A stretch of DNA of 64,000 nt from Cymbomonas tetramitiformis (Eukaryota > Chlorophyta > Pyramimonadophyceae > Pyramimonadales > Pyramimonadaceae). The stretch spans positions 20,422 to 84,421 of the forward strand of contig LGRX02003698.1 of the NCBI GenBank assembly GCA_001247695.2, read 5' to 3'. The stretch's first letter is position 1. Each line of letters starts with the position of its first letter. The notes under the pieces were generated by a model. It searched no databases. It worked only from the letters and a program-made list of their open reading frames with translations, and was not told the origin of the DNA. The translations under genes and the position numbers were made by a program. Below, piece after piece: positions 15,301 to 23,359 of this stretch.

Positions 15301-18300
15301 TCTCCTCGTCGCCGTCGTCGTACAGCACGTGCGCCTTCCCGTCCTCGTTGAACTCCTTCACCACACCCGGGTAGAAGCAGTCATCGTCCGTCCAGAACAC
15401 CTCGATTCTTGTACCCACGGTCACCTTGCTTGCTGTCGTACTTCAGCAGCGTAGTAACTCACGGGCGCGCCTCGATGAAGAACATCACAGCGTCCCATTT
15501 CGAGGGCCCGAGCAGCTCGGACCCTCCCAGCCTGCTCGGAGTGAACAGGTCCCTGCGCCGTGGCATGATCACCACCTCGGTGGCCAGGGCTTCCAGCTCT
15601 CTGAACCAGGACTGTCCCGGCCAGTACGGAGCCACCACCGTAGCAGCGGCCCCCTCCTCCCGCAGCTTGTGCGCCACCTCGTCCAGCAGCGCCCACGGGG
15701 GGTTCACCCAATTGTTCTCCCCCCGCCAGTCGTACGTCAGAGAGTCCACACCTTCGCACTTCGGGTCCTTCCACGCAGCGTAGTACCGAGGAAGCTGCGC
15801 GGAGATCTCGGAAGCGAACCGGTCGACTGTGTAGGGCCCCCACTGCTTGTTGGCCCACACGAACCAGTCCCGATTCAGCCGCCAGTCGTCCAAATCCTCG
15901 CAACGCGAAAGGTTGTCGGCCCACACGTTGGCCTCGCTGCGGATGTACCGAGCCTGCAACTCGATGTCGTGCAGATCGAGTAGCAGCCAGAGTCTCCTCA
16001 TTCTCCTCATCAGGTCCGGGTTCCTGGAGGTGAAGTGTGACAGCATCGCCACCACCGCCTGGTTGTCGCAGTAGAGCCGTACGACCTTGCCCTCCAGCTC
16101 CTGCAGGAACGCCTGTACGGTCTTGTACACGGCCTCCAGCTCCAGGTGTGTAATGTGCCAGCAGCGCATCTCGTCTGGCCAGAAACCTCGCGCGGGGAAC
16201 TTCAGGTTCAGCACTCCTCCCCACGCTGTCATCGAAGAGTCCGTGTGCACCTTCGCTCTCGTCGGGGATCTCCAGATCTTGCGCCCGTTCCACCTGCTCA
16301 TCACAGGCAGCCTGGACCACCATTCTAAGTCCCCCCGAGCTGAACGCGAGATTTTTACCTTCGCTCCCCAGCTGCGTTTCTCCGCCAGCACGAAGTAGAG
16401 CTCCCGTAGGTAGAGCCGCGCCGCTGGTACTGCCAAGTACACGGATTGGCAGAGTCCCGTGAAGGACGCCAGTCTCCTGGCAGGAATCCACCTCCGATTT
16501 CTCGCTGCGTCGCACAGGATCTCCTTCGCCTTGGTGTGGATTTTGTGCACCCGTCGTTCTGTCACACGGAATTGTCCCAGCTTCAGGTCCACCTCCAGCC
16601 CGAGGTGCTCCACCACCTGCGTAGGCTCCCAGTGGCCCTTCTTCTCGTTCCGCCGTAGGCCAAGTCGATGAAGCACCAGTTGAACTTTTTCTCGACGCAG
16701 AAAGCCTTCTCGCTGAGAGTCGACCAGCACCAGAAAATCGTCCATGTACGGTAGTACTCGCATTCCGCTGTGACGGTTCGCGTCCCCGCCAGCACCACCG
16801 GTCCTGCGACGGACTGACCATCGCTGTCGTACTGCGGAACCGTCCCGCAGTCTCTTGATTTCTCTGCGATCCTCCGCTGCCTGTGGAGAACGCAAAGCCT
16901 CCACCATCACGCGTACAAACTTGCAGAAAACTCTCGGAGCGTCGCTCCATCCGAACGGCATCGCTGAACATTGAAGCAGGTCCCCTTGCAGGTCGAACTG
17001 CATGAACTTCTGGAAGTCCGGGTGGATCCCCAGCGCGTGAAAACCGTCCTGGAGGTCGAAGCTGAAGCACCAGTCGCCCGGTTTCGCCAGTCTCCTTAGT
17101 TTCTTCAGCGTCTCCATCTTCACACGATTTTTTACACACCACTGGTTCAGCCATCGGAAGTCCACCACCAGTCTCCACTTGTTCGTACCCGGTTTTGGCA
17201 CTAAAAAAGCGCGAGAAACGTGAGATCTTCTCGTCGCTCTCGTCCAGGCACCGTTCTCCAGCAGCCTCTCCTTCTCCGCGTCCAGCCACACCTGCTGCTG
17301 CCGCGTAGCATCCCTCAGTGACACCCCGTGGTCGAACGGAGGCGGAGGCTTGCGCTTCCACCTCAACTTCACCCCGTGAGTAATCCATTGCATCACCTCG
17401 GAACTGGCGCCCGCCGCGCGCCATGCTCCCCTCCGCTGTCTCACCTGCTGTTGCACGGTGAGTTTCCCCCGTCCAGCGCCCGGAGAGGGCTGTTGCGCTG
17501 GACGGGGTGGCGGCACGCACATCACGCATCGGCCGCGGGCTTTCCGCCCCGGCCCTTGCCGCCGCCTTTGTCGGTAGGCTGCTTGTTACCGTCCTTCTCT
17601 TTGTTCTTACGCTCCTTCCAGCGGTCGCGGTCCCGTGGATCTTTCACAACCCGCGTTTCCGCGCTCGCTGCGTTCTTCGACGTAAGGTTCAGCATCGCCC
17701 TGCCGCGGTTCTTGTCGAAGTCGTTCAGCCACTGCTGCAACACCTCGTCCGCCACCACGCCGTCTGCTGCCTGGTAGACCCTGTTCTCCACGAACTGCAG
17801 CTTTGCGCGTAGAGCGTCTGATCCTCCACGCTGCGAAGAACCAGGCTCCTGCTCCAGCTGCCCGCGCAGTTCCAGCATCGTCCAACGGTTGCAAAGCAAC
17901 GCGTACACGCCGTGGACCGAGTTGGTAACCTCGTGGCAGTGTTTCTGCCATTCTCTCAGCGTCAATCCGGAGTCTTCGTTCACGTCCAACGCCTGGTTGC
18001 ACGCGTTCACCACGTCGTGCAAGTAAGACAGCGCTGGAGCCAGAACCATGCACTCGTACTTCATCGAAGAGTTGGACTTCTTGGAGAGCGCGTCGTACGT
18101 CTTGCTGCCGTGCAGGTCGTACAACTGCGGCATCCTCGTTGTCAGTGTCGCCGGCCGCGGTGGGAACGGGTTGACGGAGGCTGCCGGCACGTAGTCCAGC
18201 TTCTTCCTTCTCTCCAGAAGTTGCTCGGCGGTCTTGGCTGCGGATTCCGGGTCAGAAGTCCCAGGCTTCGCTGCCACCTTCGCCTCCAGCTCAACGTTGA

Positions 18301-19392
18301 TTTGAGCCTGACGTTGAAGCTCAGCACGCAGCAGTCGATGATCCTCTGCCTGCTGCCTCTGCATCTCAAGCAGCTCCCCTTGCTGCTTTTGCATCGTCAG
18401 AATTTGTTGTAACAGCACGTCCTGAGTGGACGGTGCTGCCGGGGAAGGGGAAGCCTGCCCGATGTCCGGCTTCCCCGGGAGGGGAGGGAATTCCTCTGTA
18501 GACTTGCCCTTCGAAGAACCAGCCATTTTCTCTCCCTCAGAGGAGTAACAGTGAAGTCAATCGTACTGTCGTAGCCGCTGTGAAGCCGTCGTTTGAAGTC
18601 GTAACGCCGTCTCCGCGACTTCTCTGTCAGATCTCCTGTCGTCGTTCGATCGCCGTCGTACAACCAAGTGGTCTAGTCACTACCTACTCTACTGTTTTAC
18701 CGGTGAAACAGGTGAAGAAAATTACAAAATCGGATTTGCAGTGTGCCTCACAGAGTACCGTAGGTACCCGTGAAGTTCCTGTTTGCAAGAGCAAAAGGAA
18801 CAGAGCTGAACAGGCGTGTCGCTTCGTGGCTACTTGTACATCCTGTTTGTGTCACGGAGCTACATGTGTCATTCGGCTCTACTGCAGCAGGAGTCACGGA
18901 TTCTGAAAGTCTGAAACCACAAAAATTCTGTTGCACTCCAATTTGAACAAAACGGTCCATTGCCAGCATCTCTTCACCTTATCCAACAGCAGTGGGGTCA
19001 TTACGGTCGCCTGAGGTCCATCAGAGCCACCACAGGTTCTGAATTTCGCAGCCATTGAAGCCTGAGGCTTGGTATTCTTTTTAGTAGTGAGCGCTGGAGA
19101 TCTAGAAGCTGTAAACCCCTGGAGAAGTTCAAAAGGTTTAGCTTATGCTGGAAGAAGGTGTGCACAGCTGTGACCCGTGAAGGTTCGGCACGGAGTGGCG
19201 TGAGATGCACAGTTGAAAAAGCTCGACGAGCTTGACATGAAGATGGACTCCAAAGCCAAGACAGACGAACTGGACACCCTTTTGATGGAATTTCTGGACA
19301 AAACCAAGGAACCTCCTCCGAACTTGCTAGAGACCGGAAACAGTATGGCCCCCTCGGAAGTCTTTCCGCTAAGCCCTGAACCCCTTGCCAAG
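388..19392 (+). CDS. CSPP1-like centrosome/cilium coiled-coil protein, multi-exon (partial at 5' and possibly 3')
   Basis: Exons read from GT-AG borders: 388-428, 1188-1268, 1512-1604, 1790-1858, 2043-2093, 2878-2926, 3143-3300, 3465-3656, 4035-4103, 5699-5740, 6317-6385, 6633-6833, 7094-7234, 7303-7455, 7651-7785, 7860-7967, 9696 to about 10030, 10151-10247, 11226-11311, 11415-11555, 11718-11848, 12504-12730, 19213-19392. Most adjacent exons agree in phase, e.g. the split codons at 11311/11415, 11555/11718 and 11848/12504. Recurrent charged coiled-coil modules ([10 protein letters not shown] at 1790, [13 protein letters not shown] at 6317, [10 protein letters not shown] at 7303, LREELHREQ at 10151), an EYNRFL motif and an [14 protein letters not shown] block (6633 exon) recall CSPP1, a microtubule-associated protein of spindle poles and ciliary axonemes. 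Gln/Gly/Tyr/Pro-rich exons lie between 2.9 and 4.1 kb. The last intron hosts a retrotransposon. The start exon is not seen. CSPP1 assignment is from motif memory, not a search; the exon chain itself is more certain than the name. Confidence 0.72.
2173..2664. repeat. 50-bp minisatellite, about 10 copies
   Basis: Tandem units of 50 bp (starts of CTTGCCGAGC at 2181, 2231, 2281 and onward) with single-base variants. It lies in the intron after the exon ending at 2093. Because 50 is not a multiple of 3, all three + frames stay open, giving false ORFs of 219-250 aa. Confidence 0.93.
3624..3752. repeat. 44-bp tandem repeat of an exon end with its splice donor, 3 copies
   Basis: Copies start at 3624, 3668 and 3712 (GGTCAAGACCACTA). 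Each carries the coding end of the 3465-3656 exon (DHYYPQQPQ) and a following GGTGCGC-type or decayed donor. The duplication multiplies candidate 5' splice sites. Confidence 0.85.
5140..5169. repeat. 13-bp perfect inverted repeat (hairpin)
   Basis: TATGCTTCACTT and its reverse complement are separated by ACCC; the flanking A/T also pairs. It lies in the 1.6-kb intron 4104-5698, which otherwise holds no coding signal I can see. Confidence 0.8.
5520..5548. repeat. 14-bp perfect palindromic hairpin
   Basis: CCTCGTCCAGAATC followed after one base by its exact reverse complement. Same intron as the hairpin at 5140. Confidence 0.85.
5892..6137. repeat. 61-bp minisatellite, 4 copies
   Basis: TTGGGAC begins units at 5892, 5953, 6014 and 6075. 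It lies in an intron of the CSPP1-like gene; overlapping ORFs on both strands are not credible genes. Confidence 0.92.
8846..9036. repeat. 48-bp minisatellite, 4 copies
   Basis: GCAAGCGTGAAG recurs at 8846, 8894, 8942 and 8989 with CACATATGAGTGAAG inside each unit. Intronic (7968-9695). The rest of this 1.7-kb intron shows nothing recognisable. Confidence 0.92.
10255..11100. repeat. 19-bp minisatellite (GACCATGACCAGTGCCCAC), about 40 copies
   Basis: Near-perfect 19-bp units with CC/GC and C/T variants. The array fills the intron between the exon ending at 10247 and that starting near 11226. Long minus-strand frames rich in His/Trp/Ser are read-through of the array in all phases. Confidence 0.93.
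12940..13672. repeat. About 60-75-bp minisatellite, about 11 copies
   Basis: Units share GTCGGTTCCACC, GGCATTTGGCCTAGGAG and AAATGCCACATTCCTGTT, with variable length and poly-C linkers. The array is in the large intron 12731-19212, immediately left of the retrotransposon. Confidence 0.92.
13685..13714 (-). repeat. B2 terminal repeat of the DIRS/PAT element
   Basis: 30 bp identical to 14041-14070 except one base. Marks the distal end of the element. Confidence 0.75.
13878..14040 (-). repeat. A2 split direct repeat of the DIRS/PAT element
   Basis: 163 bp, matching 18787-18949 at all but one position; abuts B1 exactly at 14040/14041. Confidence 0.9.
14041..14070 (-). repeat. B1 internal repeat of the DIRS/PAT element
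   Basis: 30-bp copy of 13685-13714, directly joined to A2; predicted image of the circle junction. Confidence 0.75.
14120..15424 (-). CDS. Tyrosine recombinase with N-terminal Tudor-like domain
   Basis: 434-aa frame. Residues about 3-50 form a Tudor/PWWP-like chromatin-reader fold ([19 protein letters not shown], then [14 protein letters not shown]). The catalytic domain has Arg in FGRPDTGTS (about 261), HSTRKGATT (about 373), GGWS and the nucleophile Tyr in QHYIDP (about 411), so the R-H-R-Y set is complete. The role is integration of the circular cDNA by strand exchange. No ATG precedes the Tudor part: the frame opens after a TGA just upstream and begins with GTG-type codons, 34 nt past the end of the RT ORF. 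Expression may therefore need frameshifting, non-AUG initiation or splicing. Fusion of a chromatin reader to the recombinase suggests target-site choice (inference). Confidence 0.88.
   Translation of the reverse strand: MTVGTRIEVFWTDDDCFYPGVVKEFNEDGKAHVLYDDGDEETLDLSEENFKIIHSTDEATDADGENTERSSGGNYEEYKRGGAVQNFLTRSLCERWRGELGPSRLTELAVSMQKKALLDTTKDNDGPKARRFILFCELHQRPWLPASEATVLLYIASLLEDGNIQSASLQPYLSAINNYHEDLGFSGPAKGRSVTRAVKGMATIQAELAVQEENIETQRTWLPAAHVRRVHEAALKLNPRSPEELQLLRAFTYVVVAFVTFGRPDTGTSLSRQHVHCGDDEFSVVLLKEKGRRHHRVKRRLTIPWKGVALLKELIEHWEFYRDTAWSISEKTQPDAYWLLPEDPKNFKASVANDWIGLALGELDCRPPEGGHFSAHSTRKGATTCARAVGVTMEKVCFLGGWSQFSSAVQHYIDPTALRDADMDYYFAWLTWSQ
15459..17522 (-). CDS. DIRS-type reverse transcriptase / RNase H / methyltransferase-like polyprotein
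   Basis: About 687 aa. RT fingers and palm: [39 protein letters not shown], and the catalytic box [12 protein letters not shown] near residue 258. RNase H follows: [11 protein letters not shown] (about 427), a Glu in [20 protein letters not shown] and [10 protein letters not shown]. The C-terminal NWVNPPW (about 604) with a downstream hydrophobic core is the N6-adenine-methyltransferase-like domain typical of DIRS1 and PAT elements. The frame is intact. Its ATG overlaps the gag stop in a TGATG junction at 17520-17524, suggesting termination-reinitiation. Confidence 0.92.
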   Translation of the reverse strand: MCVPPPRPAQQPSPGAGRGKLTVQQQVRQRRGAWRAAGASSEVMQWITHGVKLRWKRKPPPPFDHGVSLRDATRQQQVWLDAEKERLLENGAWTRATRRSHVSRAFLVPKPGTNKWRLVVDFRWLNQWCVKNRVKMETLKKLRRLAKPGDWCFSFDLQDGFHALGIHPDFQKFMQFDLQGDLLQCSAMPFGWSDAPRVFCKFVRVMVEALRSPQAAEDRREIKRLRDGSAVRQRWSVRRRTGGAGGDANRHSGMRVLPYMDDFLVLVDSQREGFLRREKVQLVLHRLGLRRNEKKGHWEPTQVVEHLGLEVDLKLGQFRVTERRVHKIHTKAKEILCDAARNRRWIPARRLASFTGLCQSVYLAVPAARLYLRELYFVLAEKRSWGAKVKISRSARGDLEWWSRLPVMSRWNGRKIWRSPTRAKVHTDSSMTAWGGVLNLKFPARGFWPDEMRCWHITHLELEAVYKTVQAFLQELEGKVVRLYCDNQAVVAMLSHFTSRNPDLMRRMRRLWLLLDLHDIELQARYIRSEANVWADNLSRCEDLDDWRLNRDWFVWANKQWGPYTVDRFASEISAQLPRYYAAWKDPKCEGVDSLTYDWRGENNWVNPPWALLDEVAHKLREEGAAATVVAPYWPGQSWFRELEALATEVVIMPRRRDLFTPSRLGGSELLGPSKWDAVMFFIEARP
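17522..18526 (-). CDS. Gag-like protein of the DIRS/PAT element
   Basis: 334 aa beginning at an ATG (MAGSSKGKS). Low-complexity Pro/Ser start; Gln-rich coiled coil at about 45-90 ([20 protein letters not shown]); globular middle; Lys/Gly-rich basic tail (KDRD...GGGKGRGGK) that could bind nucleic acid. No CCHC zinc knuckle is present. Position upstream of and overlapping the RT ORF supports a Gag role; no direct family match is claimed. Confidence 0.75.
   Translation of the reverse strand: MAGSSKGKSTEEFPPLPGKPDIGQASPSPAAPSTQDVLLQQILTMQKQQGELLEMQRQQAEDHRLLRAELQRQAQINVELEAKVAAKPGTSDPESAAKTAEQLLERRKKLDYVPAASVNPFPPRPATLTTRMPQLYDLHGSKTYDALSKKSNSSMKYECMVLAPALSYLHDVVNACNQALDVNEDSGLTLREWQKHCHEVTNSVHGVYALLCNRWTMLELRGQLEQEPGSSQRGGSDALRAKLQFVENRVYQAADGVVADEVLQQWLNDFDKNRGRAMLNLTSKNAASAETRVVKDPRDRDRWKERKNKEKDGNKQPTDKGGGKGRGGKPAADA
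18787..18949 (-). repeat. A1 split direct repeat of the DIRS/PAT element
   Basis: 163-bp copy of 13878-14040; its outer edge at 18949 abuts host intron sequence. Nearby GTGTGCCTCACAG (about 18741) is the reverse complement of CTGTGAGGCACAC (about 14089), a short inverted repeat inside both ends. Confidence 0.88.
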
Positions 19393-21977
19393 GTGCCTCC
19401 GCTTTCACTTCCCAGATTCCTTCTGCTCCGGCCCGCACGCGTCCACACACTCCTGACCACCGCATGCGAGAATCCCCATGCGAGGCGTTCTTCACGCATC
19501 GCCCTCGTGTGTGCGATTGTGGTGAAGAGGTCGCTTTGCCAATGATTGACACAGCGTGCAGTTACATGCAGCACAGGTGTCCGAGGATCACGGATACATA
19601 GGTGCTATGATAACTGTTGTATGCCCCTTTCTCAAGAGACATAACGGCACCTTCGTTGTTTGCGGCGGGATATTACTGCTTACTCATGTACACTAAAAGG
19701 AGAAAGCAGCATTTAATGAAATGATTTTGAAGCGTCCGTAATCCAAAAGTCAGCTGATTTTGCTGGCACATGAATGCACAACGGTAGTTGACATGGCATA
19801 CGCTGTACCCCCCATTTAAGACAGGAAACCTCTGCCCGTTTCACGAGACTGCCCATTTTGTCCGTCGATCAGAATGCAGAAGCGAAATGAGAAGAGGTTT
19901 CTGGAGGCATCCATGGAACACGGTCCAATGCGCTACGGCAGAAATCTCATTTTGTCACCCAAAATGAGCAATGAAAACAATAGACCGCAAACTTGCAATG
20001 CGATTATAGTCAATGCTGTTGAGCTCGAGGATAGTAGCTTACATGGAAAGTGCAGCATGAGTATTATCTGATGCAAGTATTGATATGGTCATGATTCTGG
20101 GTATGTTGGTAATGTGTGCAGGTGAAACCCCGCATCAACAGAAGGAGTAGCAGGGAGCCAGATAGCAGGGCAGAGGAAAGTCTGGGTGGGGATACACAAT
20201 GGGTCCCGTGCAAATAATGTCGACTAACCGTGGCCTCATCGGATGCTGTAATCTGTGATATGGAGATGTATAGTGCAGTTGTATTTTGTGTCTGATTGTT
20301 ATTTTCTGATGTACTCGCTTGGATATTCACAATAGCACCATGGAAGGTATCCACATTCCAGCGACGCTTCATCGCTATACAAGCCGTCTAGACATATCCA
20401 TGAGACAAACCTTGTCATGAACGGTAGATCATGTACAGTGGTATGAAATGAATCGACAGCGATTCCAAATGGCGCATGTTATGTCCATGGGTATCTTTTC
20501 ATGCTAGGTGAACAAGAACGCTCAAACTTATTTGTGCGAGCTCGTCGTAGTCGATATGGACGATTCATGTTCCCTTCTACAGGCATTTATGGGACACGCG
20601 TAACGGGCAAATCGGTAACCTGGAGCCCCACTGACGAGATGCCTGTTTTAATTGGCATGGCACATTCCTGCGACGAAAAGAAATGCCCCGCATTTCTCTT
20701 CCCCACGGCATGGCAGATCATGCTACGTTCAGGGTGACCGGACAAGTATAATGGGCTCTGCCAACATGGGCCTGAGGTTTCACCTCGCGTATACATGTGA
20801 CACTGTCACTGTCACTTGCGGTCATATCAACTTATCATATCAAGGGTGCACATTGAGCTGGAATGGCCGTTGCTACCAAATACGATATCCGGCTTCGTTA
20901 AGCACTTATTCGGAAGTAGCCAGTCGGTTTATTGTCTCACAGATTTTGCGAGTCGCGCAACTGTAAACCTGACACCCATAGCTTGAAACATAGCTGCACG
21001 CAGCATTCACAGTAGTAGACCACGACGGCCCGTAACAAGCTGGGATGTTCACATAGCTAGGGCGCGTGATGATGGAGGCGCCGACGAGCCGGCCACGAGA
21101 CAGGTTAAAGTGGATATGCGTGATAGAGGTGCCAAGCCGTTTTGAGAAGTTGTGTGAGATTGCGAGGGGTGTCGTCGATGTCCGCGTACTGCGCGTACCG
21201 CCTCGGCGACTGCGGGTAGCTAATCTGGTCCGTCGTTCTTCCTCAGGGATTGATTTCTGAACGACGCGACGCCTCTCTCACTCACCCGGATGACTCCCGT
21301 AATGTGCGACTACGGCAACCTCTTCAGCGCGTTCCGCCCATCTCCTCGCCCCGCTTTGAGCGTTTAGCCAGCAACGTCTGGCAGTATAAATAAACCACCT
21401 TAGTCAGTGGTGGGCGCAGCAAAACATGCAAGATAATTCATAGTGGTGAAAGCACTATGCAAAATGGGCACTGTATGCAACACTCACGTCAACCATCAAC
21501 TGTGAAGCTATACACTCTGGTGTTATAGCTGCAGCTCGGGAAATGTCTGCGTTAGCTAATATCGAGCGTGCATGAGGCGGTAATCTAACAATCTGACAAT
21601 CTGATAACCGAAGTCGAAGGTATGTGGGAGCTGACGGCGATGACTACTGTGAAGCCGTCACAATAGTCGAACCATATTGGCGATGATCGTACGCTGCTTC
21701 TCGGTGATGGTGCACTATATCCCGCAGCAAGCATCAATACCATCACCAGGATGCGGGTCTTCGAAAATTGAGCACAAAAAGCCTTGGCAATACGATTTCT
21801 TGCGACGGCCAATGCATCTGCGGCACGCGATTCTTCTCAACGTATATGCCTCCGAAACTCTTGCAATTGATAACAGCCGCAGCGTGCGCACTAACTGACT
21901 GAGATAGCAACCCGTGTGTACCGTCCCTTAAAATGCACCCAACTCGAAAATGAGACTGCCATAGGGCAGAATTACGT
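19393..21977. other. No gene recognised
   Basis: About 2.6 kb after the last CSPP1-like exon. Base composition becomes AT-richer from about 19.55 kb. I see no frame with coding character, no tandem array and no RNA gene. A short GC-rich island at 21.06-21.27 kb is open on the + strand for 64 codons but resembles nothing I know. Further 3' exons of the CSPP1-like gene could hide here. Confidence 0.4.
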
Positions 21978-22366
21978 AACAAACCGTCACCCAGCAAGGC
22001 CTCCTACTTAGTGCCTAAGTTGGAACCACAAAGAGCGTAGTAGCTTCGCAGCCCCCTATCCGAAGGATAACTATTGCCAATTCCCACTACAACGGTCGGC
22101 ACTGAACAAGTGCAAGCCATAGCCTCCTCCACCTAGGATCACTATTGAGCCGACTGCCCCTCTGCGGGCTCAGCAAGCTGCACCACTCCCATCTCGGATC
22201 CCAGCTGCTCCAGATCCTGTTGCTGCTGCACAAAAAGCGGCCGTCTCCTCAACTGTACCTGAATAAACATAAGGGAGGGCGGGAAAGTCCACACAATCAC
22301 AGAACACGGAAATTGCCTTCTCAGCAACGAAGCTGGCCTCTTAGGCATCCGACTGATCAGAAAATT
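21978..22366 (-). mobile_element. Relic of a tyrosine-recombinase element related to the 42.9-47.5 kb copy
   Basis: On the minus strand this matches the A2 repeat and the following unrepeated segment of the second element (about 46.75-47.14 kb): TTTTCTGATCAGTCGG, AGAGGCCAGCT, GTGTGGACTTTCCC, then a conserved short reading frame ending AEGQSAQ-stop (AEGQSAH-stop in the other copy), then GGGGGCTGCGAAGCTAC. The frame and stop are conserved with in-frame indels, so this tail is probably coding. No ORFs of the element remain beside it. Confidence 0.75.
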
Positions 22367-22409
22367 TCGGGGTTATAGGGTATTGAATTTCAAAAGAATT
22401 GGGTTTGAC

Positions 22410-23130
22410 CCAAAGCCCAACCCCCTCCCCGCCTTCGCGGGAGCCAAAGGCCTAAAGCCCCCACCCCGCCTTCGCGGGAGCCAAAGGCCCAAAGCTTCCC
22501 CCCCAAACGTTTTCCAACTTTTTTTTGGGAAATTCAACACCCTGTTAGGGACCGGGGACCGGTTTTTAGGGACCGCAGGTCCCTGAAAATTTTGGGACCT
22601 TCCAAGGGTTGGGGACTGAAAGTGTCGAGTGACGAATAACGTCACCGTTTTAAACGACGGAAGGTGTTTTGTGGGTGAACTGCTATTATGGAGCTAAGTA
22701 CCGCGCACGCAACAATTAAAGAATGCCAACCGTATAGCATGCCCGTCGCCATATGCCGTGGCCTAGACCGAGACTCGGTATCAATAACTATGATAACTCG
22801 ATATATCAATATATCACGGATATCGTTGTATCTCGAAATTGATGTGACCCGCACTCTTAATTGTAGAGCCGAAGGTGGCTTGGCGTGACCACTACTCAGA
22901 ATTGCAGAGCCGCGGGTGGCGGCTTGGCGTGACCCCTCGGACTTATAGAGCCGCAGGTAGTGGCTTGGCGTGACATTAAAGGGACGCATGGCCCAAACGA
23001 TTTGGGCTTGGGGACCAATTCGCAGGGGACACTCGGTTCCTGGACTCTAGGGAGGCCGACGGTCCCTAAACTTTAGGGGGACTTTCAGTCCCCAACTCTT
23101 GGGGGGTCACTAAAGTACGAGTGCTCGTAC
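22410..23130. repeat. GC-hairpin and GGGACC-cluster repeats
   Basis: Two copies of CCGCCTTCGCGGGAGCCAA (about 22427 and 22467), runs of GGGACC/GGTCCC that fold on themselves (22540-22620, 23010-23105), and three copies of a unit with GAGCCG...GGCTTGGCGTGAC (22868-22975). They resemble dispersed palindromes seen in green-algal organelle DNA. No gene seen. Confidence 0.6.
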
Positions 23131-23359
23131 CTTAGTTTTCAGATCGACTCGGGGGAACGGTTATCCTGACCGTTCCCATCCACTGATCGGGAAAGGGTAC
23201 TACTACAGACGCTGGAATTCAGAATAGGAATTAATTACAGCGTCTGTCATCCCATGACATCTCGCGATATCGAACTGAAGGGTGATGATGTCCAGCAGTC
23301 ACTCACCGTGACACAAGCGACACTGTATCGCATGCGTTGACTTTCTAAGGAAGCAACTA

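Larger units (their letters stand above)
13685..18949 (-). mobile_element. DIRS/PAT-type tyrosine-recombinase retrotransposon, nearly intact, antisense in host intron
   Basis: Read 5'-3' on the minus strand: A1 repeat (18949-18787), gag-like ORF, RT/RNase H/methyltransferase-like ORF, tyrosine recombinase ORF, B1 (14070-14041), A2 (14040-13878), an unrepeated 163-bp stretch, then B2 (13714-13685). A1 and A2 match over 163 bp with one difference; B1 and B2 are 30 bp with one difference. Split direct repeats with an internal B1-A2 junction are known for PAT, Ngaro and kangaroo elements, where the junction matches a circular intermediate. There is no integrase and no DDE transposase, as expected. 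All three ORFs are open over their key motifs, so the copy is young and possibly active. The element lies between the exons ending at 12730 and starting at 19213. Confidence 0.9.

Noticed and set aside
15421..17529. 702-aa minus-strand frame overlapping the RT ORF
   Set aside because: Alternative frame of the RT gene with no domain logic; the true frame carries YMDD and RNase H motifs.
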